In this document: positions 40,390-52,815 of the stretch, piece by piece
Layout: every line of letters begins with the position of its first letter
How positions within the stretch are numbered: the stretch's first letter is position 1
Assembly (NCBI GenBank): GCA_028023455.1
Contig: JAQFVV010000042.1
Coordinates: forward strand, 6,657,922-6,721,921
Reading direction: 5' to 3'
Source: Epiperipatus broadwayi
Taxonomy: Eukaryota; Onychophora; Udeonychophora; Euonychophora; Peripatidae
DNA length: 64,000 nucleotides
Translations under genes and position numbers: made by a program
Notes under the pieces: model-generated
What the model saw: only the letters and a program-made list of their open reading frames with translations
Database searches by the model: none
What the model was told of the DNA's origin: nothing

Positions 40390-41125
40390 GAGCATCCCCT
40401 TAAATATTCACGAATCTAAAAATACAAATTCAATTTAAATGCTAAGAGGGAAAAATAATAACCATCAAAACATTGTATTATATACTAACCTGTGTGATAT
40501 TATTGATAGTTGAATGTATTTGAAAGTTTATATAGAGTTTGCATTTTTCTAAAAACAATAAATTTTAGAATGATGGAAATAGTCCCGCATATAAGTATTA
40601 CATGAGTTAGAGTTCTAAAATGAGACATCCCTTAAACAGATTTTCCTTTTAGTTCCTATATTGTTTATATTATTTTTAAAGGGATTATAAATTAATTGTT
40701 AAAATTAAATATAGCATATGAAGACCTAAAACTAATATAGTTAAAAAAAGTACAGTTTTCTAATTGCTATACATTCTGCAAATTTTAAATTTCTTCCCCT
40801 CATTTGTGTTTGAAGCATGTATGGTGAAAATGTTTAATTTTAATCTATTATATATTGTAAATATTTTATTTGATTATAATAGATATAACATAAGTAAATT
40901 AATATATAGAAAGAATTGTTATATCTAATTTCATTTACACAAATGGTCTTTCCATTAGTAAGATTAGGTAGAACTTAAACGTGACATTTTTAAAAATTCA
41001 TATATTAGAACTTAGAACTCTCATAATATCTAACTACTTCCCCCATAAACCTACATTAAAAACCAAAATATTAATTATAATTTTGGATAAGATTCAGAAA
41101 ATGAAATGATATATACTTGGGGGTA
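40390..41125. other. AT-rich sequence, nothing recognised
   Basis: No open frame or repeat structure worth reporting between the SINE-like head and the family B palindrome. Confidence 0.5.
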
Positions 41126-41127
41126 GC

Positions 41128-41813
41128 ATTATATATAGAGGTTGCAAAATAAGCTCTTAACAAGCTTTGAAAATATCCTCAACGCCAGACCAGTTTCTGC
41201 TTCTGGCGTCGTTAGTGAGGTGCCAGGATATTCAATCATTAGATTAGAAATACTAGGACAAGTCCAGCACTTTATCTAATGTATAACTATTGATTAGAAA
41301 ATCTGAAATTGCCAGACATATCCAGTTATCTAACTCAAATAGCCATATGGGACTGAACTAAGTTCAGATACACCATATATTAATAGCTTTATAAAATTAC
41401 CAAAGCCTTAATAGCAAAAAATAAAATAATAAAAAATCAAGTCAGCTGTCACTATTGAGTAGAAAATCTGAAATTGTCAGACATCCATATTATTTTATTT
41501 TTTGCTATTAAGGCTTTGGCAATTTTATATTGCTAAAGCTATTAATATATAGTGTATCTGAACTTAGTTCAGTCCCATATGGCTATTTCAATTAGATAGC
41601 TGGATTGGAAGGCATATGGAACTCTGACAATTTCAGATTTTCTACTCAATTGTTATATATTAGATAGAGTGCTGGGCTTGTCCTAGTATTTTTAATCTAA
41701 TGATTGAATATCCTGGCACCTCACTGATGATGCCAGAAGCAGAACTATTCTGGGATTGAGGATATTCTCAAAGCTTGTTAAGAGCTTATTTTGCAAGCTC
41801 TATATATGATGTT
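41128..41813. repeat. Family B foldback repeat, near-perfect palindrome of about 690 bp
   Basis: Outer arms ATATATAGAGGTTGCAAAAT and AAGCTCTTAACAAGCTT mirror AAGCTTGTTAAGAGCTTATT and TTGCAAGCTCTATATAT. Inside, CACCTCACT / AGTGAGGTG, GAATATCCTGG, ACTGAACTAAGTTCAGATAC and CCAAAGCCTTAATAGC are all mirrored. The loop (about 41440-41490) includes a duplicated TCTGAAATTGTCAGACAT segment. Arms are about 300 bp. No coding potential. A smaller copy of the outer part is at 14639-14875. Confidence 0.88.
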
Positions 41814-41999
41814 TGTAAATACCAGCTTTATTAAATTAAGTCATGTGACATCTGACTTGATTTTTTATTATTGGGGGTAACATGAATGGCACATAATGTC
41901 GTATAATGTGAAACATTGATATATAAGAAATGCCAAAAACATATTTAACATATTTGCAAGGTTATAGTTTATTGATGAGAACAGAATTGATATAATAAC

Positions 42000-43215
42000 T
42001 TTTAATTGGAAGCAATATCAGATAAATTAAGACAAGTGTTTCGTTATGCAAAAGAATTATATAAAGAATATATTTTAATGCATCCATATACATGTTGGAG
42101 TAAATATTCCAACAGGCTATCAGGCATACAATGTTGCTAGAGAATGAGATAGAAAGTTTAACAAATCAAAATAAGGAACATGGAGAAATTAAAAATATGT
42201 GATAAAAATGCTAATATATCGAAAAATAATGAAGTTGAAAACATTTATACGGGGGGGATAATTTCAATAGAATAGAGTTTGATATGAAGAATTTATTGAT
42301 AAAACTTTTTTTAAAAATTGAAAATATCTACAACAATTATTCATCATTTTGCAAGATATTAAAAACAAATTAAAACTAGTCACTATTTTATGAGAGAATG
42401 ATGCAGTGGAAAAACATACAACTAATGACATGGCATAGAGGAGATACAGATATTCAATGCTTACCACTTACCTGTCAGGTGAAGGTTATTTGTGAAATGT
42501 ATGTAAAGTGGATTTTTAAACTGGTGAATAGTTGAAATGCAATGGAATGAAGAAGAGGAATATAGTAATAAAAAAAAAAATTTAATGTGAAAATGTTTAT
42601 GATAACAGTAGAAATGAATTAGTAGGAGACAAAGAAACATCTAAGAGATGAAAAATAAATAAATTCAACATATGACTTATTTTTGATGCAGGATAGAAAA
42701 TATTGAACATTTGATATTAAAATGCAACAGTTTTAACTTTAAAAATAATGGAACAAGTGATAAAATTATGAAATATACATACAATGAGAGATAACATTAT
42801 GGTAAAAAAGAATTGATAGAAATAAAATTGTGGAAAAAATCTTGAAAAATAGCATAGAAAGAATATAAGTAAATGATTATGATTTTAGAAATAATTTCTA
42901 TTATGAGTGACTTAAGACAGGAAGTCAAATAAGTATTAAATTTAATTTTAATAAAAGCTAAAAATAGTAAATAAATTAGCTAATGAGATTAATGAAGCAG
43001 AGAATTAAAATTATTTAAGAATTAGTAATACAGCCAGAAAATGGAATGTATATTAGTAATGATTTAATAATTTAAAATCCAAAATAATTCTGAAGATATA
43101 AACATTTTAAATTTATAATAAATATGAATAGAATTTGGCAGGAAAGAATTGAAGTCTTTTATCTCACTAGCAGAAAGAAATGGAAAGATATGCATTTGGG
43201 GGGGGGATTATTAAG
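42000..43215 (+). pseudogene. Strongly decayed LINE tail (plus strand)
   Basis: At about 42690-42745 one frame reads CRIENIEHLILKCNSFN, matching the CCHC tail seen at 11590-11520 ([14 protein letters not shown]). Neighbouring frames show short protein-like runs (LLENEIESLTNQNKEHGEIK at about 42135; RIWQERIEVFYLTSRKKW at about 43130). Stops are very frequent. It is probably an older relative of the LINE at 11223-12404. Confidence 0.45.
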
Positions 43216-46200
43216 AATGAAATAACATACACATAAAAAATTAAATAATAATGCAAATATTTTATTATTAAGGGAATATAATCTTTGTTAATAGAATATG
43301 TTTATGCATGAGAGATTTTGAATGGGTTTTCAAACAAACAAAAACTATTTTAAACAATTTATTGATATGCTGATTAATGTTGATCTAAATATTGGTTCAG
43401 AAAGAATAATGAACACAACAAGCTGAACTCTTTTTTCTCCTCACTAAGTAGGTCAGAACTCAGAGGTGAATATTTTTAATAACTAGGTAAGTAAACTAAA
43501 GCTACTTATATAATGTCAGAACTGGTCTGAGAAGAGGAGGAGAGCAATGGAAAATTTTTGAGGGTATGTGTGATAGTGGTTCTTTTAAATATGATAAAAA
43601 AACACTTAGATATTTTTAAAAAATTATCATATTTACGATATTTCATATCTCTACTAGCAATTTTGCAGGATTGTCCAAAAAATAACACAAAAACTTTTGA
43701 AAGAAAAAATTAAAAAACAAATATTTTTGTTTTAAGATAGTATTTAATTGTTGTTTCAAAAATTATACATTAATTTGTTTTATTTTAGCAATAAATGAAT
43801 AGACACAAAAGGTATTTACTGAACACATTAAATGACTAAAGTAATATATACAAGTTTTTATTGAGAAAGCACTGGGAATCTTTCAGTTTACAATTTTTTT
43901 TCATAAAATGAGGGGGGGGGAGGCATGCTAAACTTTACCTTCCACAAAGGTACCTCTTAATCATGCAGCAACACTGATTGCTATATTACCATATTAGCGT
44001 AATGTGCTAGATTTTAAAACTTTTGGGAAATCACCAAATCTCCAGTCTATCGAGATATCTTTACATCTCATCTTTGTTCAAAATTTAAAATTGAAGTACA
44101 ATTTCACCTTCAAAATAAATCAATGATTTTTTCAATCATGAAAATATTTACCATAAGAATTTAGGTGAGACTAAATAGTTGCAAGTACAATTAATCAATA
44201 CAAGCTTAATGATTTTGTTTATTGCAATTTTAAAAATATGTCTCTAACAATTTTTTTGGATTGGAATTACATTGCTATTGAATTGAGAGAACTGTTTTAT
44301 CAAAAATATGAATAAGTATGAAACTGTTAATACATAAGAATAGATTGAACAATAAATGTGAGTAAATATGATTTTATTTTACAAATTATTTAAAAAAATA
44401 TGTTCAAGTTATAAAATTATTACATCTTCTAATGAAAAAACGAAGCAAAAATGCTTTCTTATTAGCTAATAATTATTTTCAGATTAATTTGTGCATCAAT
44501 ATTTATATATATTGAAATGAATAATATCATTCATTTTTCTATCAATCATGTGATCTTCCACATGGCTGTAAAGTAATGTTAATAAATATAGCATTCTGAA
44601 GCTGTTAAATACTGTTATATAAAATCCAACAAATGGTTTAAAATAGAATATGTAATATGCAAATTTTGTTATAAATTATTAAATGTGATATTAAAATATT
44701 AAGTAATGTCATAAATTCATTAAAAAATGTTTAAATTTATGAGAAACTGATAAATTATATAAATTATATTCAAAATTTCTCTTATCAAATATTCTAAGAA
44801 ATATCTTGCAAAGCAAAACAATTCAGTTAAAAAAATAGATTATAAATAATTAAATTAAAAATAAATTAGTTAAAAAAGATTAAGTCTGTTTTGGAGATAT
44901 AAGTTTTGAAACAAAAAAAAAATCAGTCAATTTAATAATTCCAATGTTTTACAAGTTCCATCAATTAAATAATTAAAGTGGTTTAAAAATTTTGTAAATC
45001 AGAGGTCAAAAATAAAATAAAGTTGTTAAAAACAAGATTATTAAAGTCTATGAAAAGCAAAATCACAGGTTCTAAAAACAAGATCAAGACATTCAAAAAC
45101 AAGAAGTAAAATTTTATATGAGCAGTTTTTCTTGAAAGCAGTCAACCTGGATTTTTATTTTATTTAAGCTACATCAGACCATCATCATAATGAATGAGTA
45201 GAAAAAAGAATCTCTGGAACTGAACATGTTATTTATCAAATGAATCTAATTACAATGAAGAATCAATGATTAAACTGCAAATTTCAAAGAGAGATTTTAA
45301 AAGTACATTATGGCAACTTGTAAATGGAATCAATTAATATTTGCCATCATAGGAGAAATCAAACTCTGACTGTAGAACTTTTGCTTTGTAAATTTTATTT
45401 TAATTTATTTTTAATACAAACTATATTTTATAATAATGATTGTTTAAAACAAGAAGCAAAAATTGAAAAAAAAAGTTAGTTGCATTTTAAAGCAACTGAA
45501 ATTAAAAAAAAAATTGGAAAAAAACCCCAGAAATGTTCTTCATCTTGTATTTACTATATATATGTTTTGATTTGTTAATATTTAAAAAAATGTCTTTAAT
45601 GTGAAATTGTCAGATAAATAATCAAAGGTATAATTTTCATTTTAAATATGAAGTGTCCATGCTTGTAAAATATGTCAAGTAAGACATCCAAGGTAATTAT
45701 TAGTATTTTAAGTAAAAAATTTGCTTTGAAATTAGAATGACTCCATTTGTATCTAAAATATATATTTTTTTGAAAACTGTGAATTAAATTTTGGGTGTAT
45801 TAGAACTTGTGTACGTGTAATTATTAGATCACAGTTACACTACATCTATTTGGTGAATTTATTCAGTTTTGTAAATGGTTCTCAGTTAATTAAGTTTTCT
45901 CCAATAAATTGGGATCACATTCAAAAAATCACCTCACATAATTAGATTGTTATTGTTAAATCAAGATTCATATTTAACGTGGTCACTCCCTAGAATCATC
46001 ATTGCAAAAAAGGTATATTAATATGAGTATGACTATGCTATTAACCTTATAGAAATAGATGTATTGTATTTGTGAGGTCAGCCATGCATATGATTATATT
46101 TGAGGTATATTAGAGGCCAGAGATTTACTCTGTGGAAAATGTATCGATCATAAAAAAATAAATAATAAGTTGTATTATGAAATTTATGAACAATTATAGA

Positions 46201-46910
46201 ATATATAAAACATGATATACAGTAGGGATGTGAATCTATTGAATAAATACTACTAAAAGTAAGTGGCTGATTGTTGCTGACAGAAAAAGCATCTACATCA
46301 CACTCATTTCTGGACTACAAAATTTATATATATATAATAGCCTAAAATAATACTACATTAGTTCAAGAAAATTTAATACACACTAATAAATTTCCTATAC
46401 CTGCCTATCCCAAACCTGTAAAGTATTTTGTTTACTGTAAACTTTTATAACTAAGAGAAACAACCTTTCTTAATTTATTTAATCTGTCTTTGCAACCTTA
46501 TATTCCATCCAGACACCATTAATTCACATTATTTACATTAATGGTTAAATTGTTTCATTGCAGACTAGGGGAAATGATCATTATCTCTTGTTTTAAAATA
46601 TTTATAATACTAAACACATCTTTAGCGAATGGTGAGGGTTGGCAATGATTGGCTATTTGCTTTGTCATAATTTTTTCTTTTTATTTTATGCCATTTGAAT
46701 TGTGGTGCATCTAATAAAATTAGTTAAGTTATCACCATTCTAATTTCTAAACATATATAAAATAAAATAAATTATAAAAAATGTTCACTTTCAGTGAAAA
46801 TGAAATATACAGATATAGATTAAATATCTAATGTTAGTGAAATAAAGTCAAATAGTATAAAATTAAAGTTCATACAAATTACTCTTTTTATCTCTAATAG
46901 TTCATGTTCT
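43216..46910. other. Long AT-rich stretch, nothing recognised
   Basis: About 3.7 kb with G runs at 43198 and 43912 and many A/T runs. I could not find LINE, LTR, inverted-repeat or exon-like sequence on either strand. Confidence 0.5.
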
Positions 46911-46914
46911 GAAT

Positions 46915-47170
46915 TCAGGTAAATGTAGACTTTTTGCACAGTAGGTTAAACATAGCTACTATATTTTCTGGTATTCTGCAAAGCTTCTGAATCATTCTTG
47001 CTGATTAAAATGGATCAGTGTAATGGTTGTTCAGTACCTTACAGCAATTTCTTTACTTCATGATGGAACTATACTTGCACTCTTCTGCTTTGGACAGAGT
47101 GGAACATATGGTGGGCTTCTCTACACTGACACAATATTTTTACACTGCTTTTGATGGTCAAAAAAGGATG
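46915..47170. other. GC-richer block of unknown nature
   Basis: The plus strand has an open run with HDGTILALFCFGQSGTYGGL and LYTDTIFLHCF. The minus strand has shorter runs. It differs in composition from the 3.7 kb before it. It could be a lone exon or an old transposon piece. No splice sites stand out, so I do not call a gene. Confidence 0.2.
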
Positions 47171-48031
47171 AATGAACAAATAGTAATAAAGAATTAAAGC
47201 ATAATCATAACAAAAAAACATACAAATAGATCTTCTGGGAGACCTCTAATATTTTCATCATAGTTCAATTTCATATGTCCATTTAGTGGTTGTAGATTAA
47301 TCTTATACTTTGCTGTGATTTTTGGGCATAGACTTTACAAATATTAACTTTAATATATAAAGTTTTCTACAGTACAGGTTTTTTTCATATCTGCATTCCA
47401 ATAGGTAATATATAGGGGTTTGAACTTGATCATACACATGATGAAAAGATAAACAATCACCAAAACACATATTTCATGCTAAACCAGCACTCATCAGTTG
47501 GTTCAGATTATCATCTCCACACATATATACAATCAATGCTCAGATTATATTAGACTAGCCAATCTTCATACTTTAATGGTGAGGCTTCAATCCACTCCAC
47601 CCCACAACTCTTCAGTCATCCATTTCATTGAAAATCTGATGATGGATTGCTTAAAGCCCTCATTGGTGCCAATCTTCTCATTCTACCCATGCTGTCCATA
47701 AGTCCTGTACTGTAGAAAAAATTATATATTAAAATGTAGTGCTGTAACGTCTGCCCATCCCTCTTATATGTATGTAAATGGATTATGTCCTGTACATGAG
47801 AGGTCAGAGTGACTTATGGTCAACATGAGTAGGATGAAAAGGCTGGCACCAATGAGGACTTTGAGCATTCCATCATCAGATTTTTAAAGAAATTGATGGC
47901 TGAAGAATTGTGGGCTAGAGTGGATTGAAGCCTGTCCATTAAAGTATGAAGATTGGCTAAGCTGAGCATTGATTGTATATATGTGTGTGGAGATGATAAT
48001 CTGGAACAACTGACAAGTGCTGTTTTAGCAT

Positions 48032-50063
48032 TGTAACGATATATAAATATGTCGTTACATTTATTTAAAATAAAAACTTAAAAGTTCACAAATAAAAGTA
48101 AAAAACTAAACGCTAAAATTAAAATATTGTTAAACGTATATACATTCGCACAGAGGCCAAACTTTAAAAATATTTTTTTTTTAAAAAAAACAAATAAGTA
48201 TTTGAACGTACTTTTTTATAAAAAAGTACAAGATTTAAAAATAAAAACAGGTATTAATTAATGTAATCTGTAAATGGAAATGATTGTTTATAAATTGTTT
48301 GAAAAGCAAGCTAGCTTCGGGCTCTTGTATAATTAAAATGATCTGATGAAAGATAGATAAGAAAATAAAAAGAAATTAGCTTGACCAATGGAAGCACCAA
48401 GCCTCAGCCTGGACCCGAATGAAAATTTGGATTAGTGACGTCTTTGTTCATTCAATCTGGAGATTTACTATAAAAAGAGAAATATTGAGTTCCAGCGTTG
48501 TGTGTTTGAGAATTGTGGTAGGACGCACATACCACACTCTCTATTTAAAAGAAAAATGAAAAGACTGTGATACCTTGAACCAGCTATTGCCATCTCCAGG
48601 ACATTATCTTCCAATGGAGGCGTCGCGGGAATTAAAATCAGAAACCTGGACTCTTCTACCATAAGCTATATGAAATGAACAATTATTAAAATCAATTACG
48701 AACTTTCGTCAAGTTTTACAAATTAATAAACAAGCCAACTTAAATGTTAAAACGGACTCTTATCTGACTTTTGTAAGTTTTTAAATCAAATTAATAATGT
48801 TTAATTTTATATGTTTTCCGATTGATAAAAATCATTTCCATTTTTTTTCTTGTATAAATTGTTTATTGTTTAAATTTTAAATGATGAAATTTAGGTTGGG
48901 TATAGACGTTGCATAGATTCGTTAGCGGTTGATAATGTTGTGGTTTTCACATTCGATTAGAATATATGTCAACAATATCACTGCAAGCATCTTACGATGA
49001 ATGCTAATGGGATTTGTATATTCCCTATGCAAGTGACGTTTATCGATGACTTTGTATTTAGATCGGTTGTGTTTAATTTGTAATGTTTTTGACCGTGGAA
49101 TCTGTGCAGCTGATCTGTACTCAACATTTTAAAACAAATTTAATAAAATGCATTTGTGCGAACGTATTTAAATGTTAAATTTAAGTCGGGCATGAATGGC
49201 TATATAGTTTGTAAAGTTATATTAAGGGAGGGTAATCTTAGGTTATTCATTTCGTAGTTGAATTGGTTCAATGGATTGGATATATTTGTGTAATAGTAGA
49301 TGTAGTATGAGATCCGCTATGGGCAGGATTATAGATATACGCCACACACCCTCTGTTTGCCTATGGATGGATTTGTAAGTCGGCAGAAGACCGCAGTCCA
49401 TTCCTATGGAGTTTTTTGTTTATTGTTCTACTTGCCAACAGATGTCACATTCCTGTTGGTGGAGAGTCAATGTCTTCTCTATTTCTACTTATTGTTCAGA
49501 TGAAATTCCTGACAGTATAGTATTTTGTGTTGTCGTATCATGCTACATTGAATACATGAATGTATCAGATGGATTGGCGCCAGTTGGTTGTGAAATTTGT
49601 TGCCTAAGGTTAAATCAGGGAAGAATATTTTCTTTTCAAATGCAGATCTATGTAGTCTATTCATACTTGACTATCTAAATAAAATATTAAACTCATTGAA
49701 ACTTAGTTAAATGTAAAATTAAAAGTTAATATAAAAATCTAAAATGTTAAACTTATTCCTCAAAATTTAAATGTTATTTTATATGTGCGTAAATAAATAT
49801 TTTTGTGTGTTAATTTCTGGCAGTGGCTTTTATTTATTGATATTTAAGATATAAATTAAGATATAGATTTTTATCTCTGCATCTCCGCTGAGCTAGTGAC
49901 TTGGACTAACGATCGGAATATTTAAATAAAGTGGAATCTTAACAGCGCGTATCTGCCTACTCTATAAATTTTTCTAGGCTCAAATGCCTAGATGGCGCCC
50001 TGGTAGTTGCAGATATTGTTTTTGCGGTTAGATTCGATCTCCACTTTCATTTCAATCGTTATA
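48032..50063 (+). repeat. 5' LTR of the non-autonomous element
   Basis: 2032 bp. The first 28 bp form a palindrome (TGTAACGA ... TCGTTACA) and the last 8 bp (TCGTTATA) are a variant of the same inverted sequence. Short open frames on both strands (for example 49406-49678) are shared with the other LTR but show no homology or codon pattern I recognise. Confidence 0.85.
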
Positions 50064-50671
50064 ATTGGCGTCCCAAGTGTGGCCTTACCTCAGAGATTGA
50101 CCCTGAGAAGGGGAATTGATGATGATGAAATTTTCTATCTTTAATAAATCACGAGTGCCCTGAGAATTTTAAAAGTGAATCATGCCCATAAATTTTTTGC
50201 TGAAATTGTATAAATATATTTGTTGTATTGACGTGGAGTTGCAGTTTGAAGTTTTGTTTAAAAAGTGCTGCCAGTGAGAGAAATTGCGCATATGTAGAGA
50301 TAAATTCGAGGAATAAAAACTAATAAATAAAACGTAATAATAAATCTAAATCATATTTTTTTTTAAAAAAAAAAAAAGTCTTGTTAAATTAAAATCTAAT
50401 CGTTCAACTTGCCTAGGTAATAGTTAAAGGTAGGAGAAGTGAGACTTGGAAGGGAGGGGGCAGAAATTTAGCTGGTAGTAAGGAATCATCAGTCAATTTT
50501 TTTTTAAATCATTATATTTGTGTGTAATTACTGTTTTGTCTTGTAAAAAAAAAAAAGTTTTGTCCTTTTGAAATTTTCATATATAATCAATTTGTGTAAC
50601 GTAATTACTAACACTAAGTAAATTCTTTTTTTTTTTTTAATGTTTTTGTTTTTTGAGGAAGTTTACTGATA
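50064..50671 (+). other. Interior of the LTR element, non-coding
   Basis: 608 bp beginning with the primer-binding-site-like TGGCGTCCCAAGTGTGGCC at 50066-50084. A GATGATGATG run follows at about 50122. The rest has A/T runs and no open frame of note. A packaging signal would be expected here but cannot be recognised by sequence alone. Confidence 0.7.
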
Positions 50672-52703
50672 TGTAACAATATATAAATATGTCGTTACAT
50701 TTATTTAAAATAAAAACTTAAAAGTTCGCAAATAAAAGTAAAAAACTAAACGCTAAAATTAAGATATTGTTAAACGTATATACATTCGCACAGAGGCCAA
50801 ACTTTAAAAATATTTTTTTTTTAAAAAAAACAAATAAGTATTTGAACGTACTTTTTTATAAAAAAGTACAAGATTTAAAAATAAAAACAGGTATTAATTA
50901 ATGTAATCTGTAAATGGAAATGATTGTTTATAAATTGTTTGAAAAGCAAGCTAGCTTTGGGCTCTTGTATAATTAAAATGATCTGATGAAAGATAGATAA
51001 GAAAATAAAAAGAAATTAGCTTGACCAATGGAAGCACCAAGCCTCAGCCTGGACCTGAACGAAAATTTGGATTAGTGACGTCTTTGTTCATTCAATCTGG
51101 AGATTTACTATAAAAAGAGAAATATTGAGTTCCAGCGTTGTGTGTTTGAGAATTGTGGTAGGACGCACATACCACACTCTCTATTTAAAAGAAAAATGAA
51201 AAGACTGTGATACCTTGAACCAGCTATTGCCATCTCCAGGACATTATCTTCCAATGGAGGCATCACGGGAATTAAAATCAGAAACCTGGACTCTTCTACC
51301 ATAAGCTATATGAAATGAACAATTATTAAAATCAATTACGAACTTTCATCAAGTTTTACAAATTAATAAACAAGCCAACTTAAATGTTAAAACGGACTCT
51401 TATCTGACTTTTGTAAGTTTTTAAATCAAATTAATAATGTTTAATTTTATATGTTTTCCGATTGATAAAAATCATTTCCATTTTTTTTCTTGTATAAATT
51501 GTTTATTGTTTAAATTTTAAATGATGAAATTTAGGTTGGGTATAGACATTGCATAGATTCGTTAGCGGTCAATAATGTTGTGGTTTTCACATTCGATTAG
51601 AATATATGTCAACAATATCACTGCAAGCATCTTACGATGAATGCTAATGGGATTTGTATATTCCCTATGCAAGTGACGTTTATCGATGACTTTGTATTTT
51701 GATCGGTTGTGTTTAATTTGTAATGTTTTTGACCGTGGAATCTGTGCAGCTGATCTGTACTCAACATTTTAAAACAAATTTAATAAAATGCATTTGTGCG
51801 AACGTATTTAAATGTTAAATTTAAGTCGGGCGTGAATGGCTATATAGTTTGTAAAGTTATATTAAGGGAGGGTAATCTTAGGTTATTCATTTCGTAGTTG
51901 AATTGGTTCAATGGATTGGATATATTTGTGTAATAGTAGATGTAGTATGAGATCCGCTATGGGCAGGATTATAGATATATGCCACACACCCTCTGTTTGC
52001 CTATGGATGGGTTTGTAAGTCGGCAGAAGACCGCAGTCCATTCCTATGGAGTTTTTTGTTTATTGTTCTACTTGCCAACAGATGTCACATTCCTGTTGGT
52101 GGAGAGTCAATGTCTTCTCTTTTTCTACTTATTGTTCAGGTGAAATTCCTGACAGTATAGTATTTTGTGTTGTCGTATCATGCTACATTGAATACATGAA
52201 TGTATCAGATGGATTGGCGCCAGTTGGTTGCGAAATTTGTTGCCTAAGGTTAAATCAGGGAAGAATATTTTCTTTTCAAATGCAGATCTATGTAGTCTAT
52301 TCATACTTGACTATCTAAATAAAATATTAAACTCATTGAAACTTAGTTAAATGTAAAATTAAAAGTTAATATAAAAATCTAAAATGTTAAACTTATTCCT
52401 CAAAATTTAAATGTTATTTTATATGTGCGTAAATAAATATTTTTGTGTGTTAATTTCTGGCAGTGGCTTTTATTTATTGATATTTAAGATATAAATTAAG
52501 ATATAGATTTTTATCTCTGCGTCTCCGCTGAGCTAGTGACTTGGGCTAACGATCGGAATATTTAAATAAAGTGGAATCTTAACAGCGCGTATCTGCCTAC
52601 TCTATAAATTTTTCTAGGCTCAAATGCCTAGATGGCGCCCTGGTAGTTGCAGATATTGTTTTTGTGGTTAGATTCGATCTCCACTTTCATTTCGATCGTT
52701 ATA
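50672..52703 (+). repeat. 3' LTR of the non-autonomous element
   Basis: 2032 bp, colinear with the 5' LTR. The polypurine tract expected just before it is weak (GAGGAAG about 12 bp upstream); a stronger purine run (GGAAGGGAGGGGGCAG) lies at about 50447. Confidence 0.85.
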
Positions 52704-52815
52704 GCATGAAATATGTATATTGGTGATTGTTTATCTTATCAACATATGTATGATCAAGTGTGTCAGTAGTATGAGATAGCATGGATAGTTGGTCGTGTAA
52801 AAGTCTGAGTTCAAA

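Larger units (their letters stand above)
48032..52703. mobile_element. Non-autonomous LTR retrotransposon (LARD/TRIM-like), two 2032-bp LTRs
   Basis: Direct repeats 48032-50063 and 50672-52703 have the same length (2032 bp) and differ at about twenty substitutions by eye, with no indels. The whole is flanked by an exact 4-bp duplication (GCAT, 48028-48031 and 52704-52707). LTRs start TGTAACRATA and end TCGTTATA. The 608-bp interior begins ATTGGCGTCCCAAGTGTGGC, whose TGGCGTCCCAAG... part is a primer-binding-site-like sequence just inside the LTR. I find no gag or pol. It must have been mobilised in trans. LTRs several times longer than the interior are unusual. If the PBS is read correctly, the element's sense strand is plus. 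Confidence 0.88.
47395..52815. repeat. Family C foldback repeat, split by the LTR element
   Basis: Left arm 47395-47700 (GGGGTTTGAACTTGATCATA, CTAAACCAGCACTCATCAGT) and right arm 47815-48031 plus 52704-52815 (CAACTGACAAGTGCTGTTTT ... GATTGTTTATC ... GTCTGAGTTCAAA). The right arm keeps AGCATGGATAGTTGGTCGTG next to GTCTGAGTTCAAA, the tRNA-like box pair. Removing 48032-52707 restores GTTTTAGCATGAAATATG, which matches the uninterrupted copy at about 24300. Confidence 0.85.

Noticed and set aside
48468-48662. 64-codon minus-strand frame repeated at 51108-51302
   Set aside because: Same reason: a duplicated LTR segment with no homology or start context.
49406-49678. 90-codon open frame present in both long LTRs (also 52046-52318), Cys-rich
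   Set aside because: The two copies are duplicates by reverse transcription, so sharing proves nothing. Most differences between them change residues, and no family is recognised.
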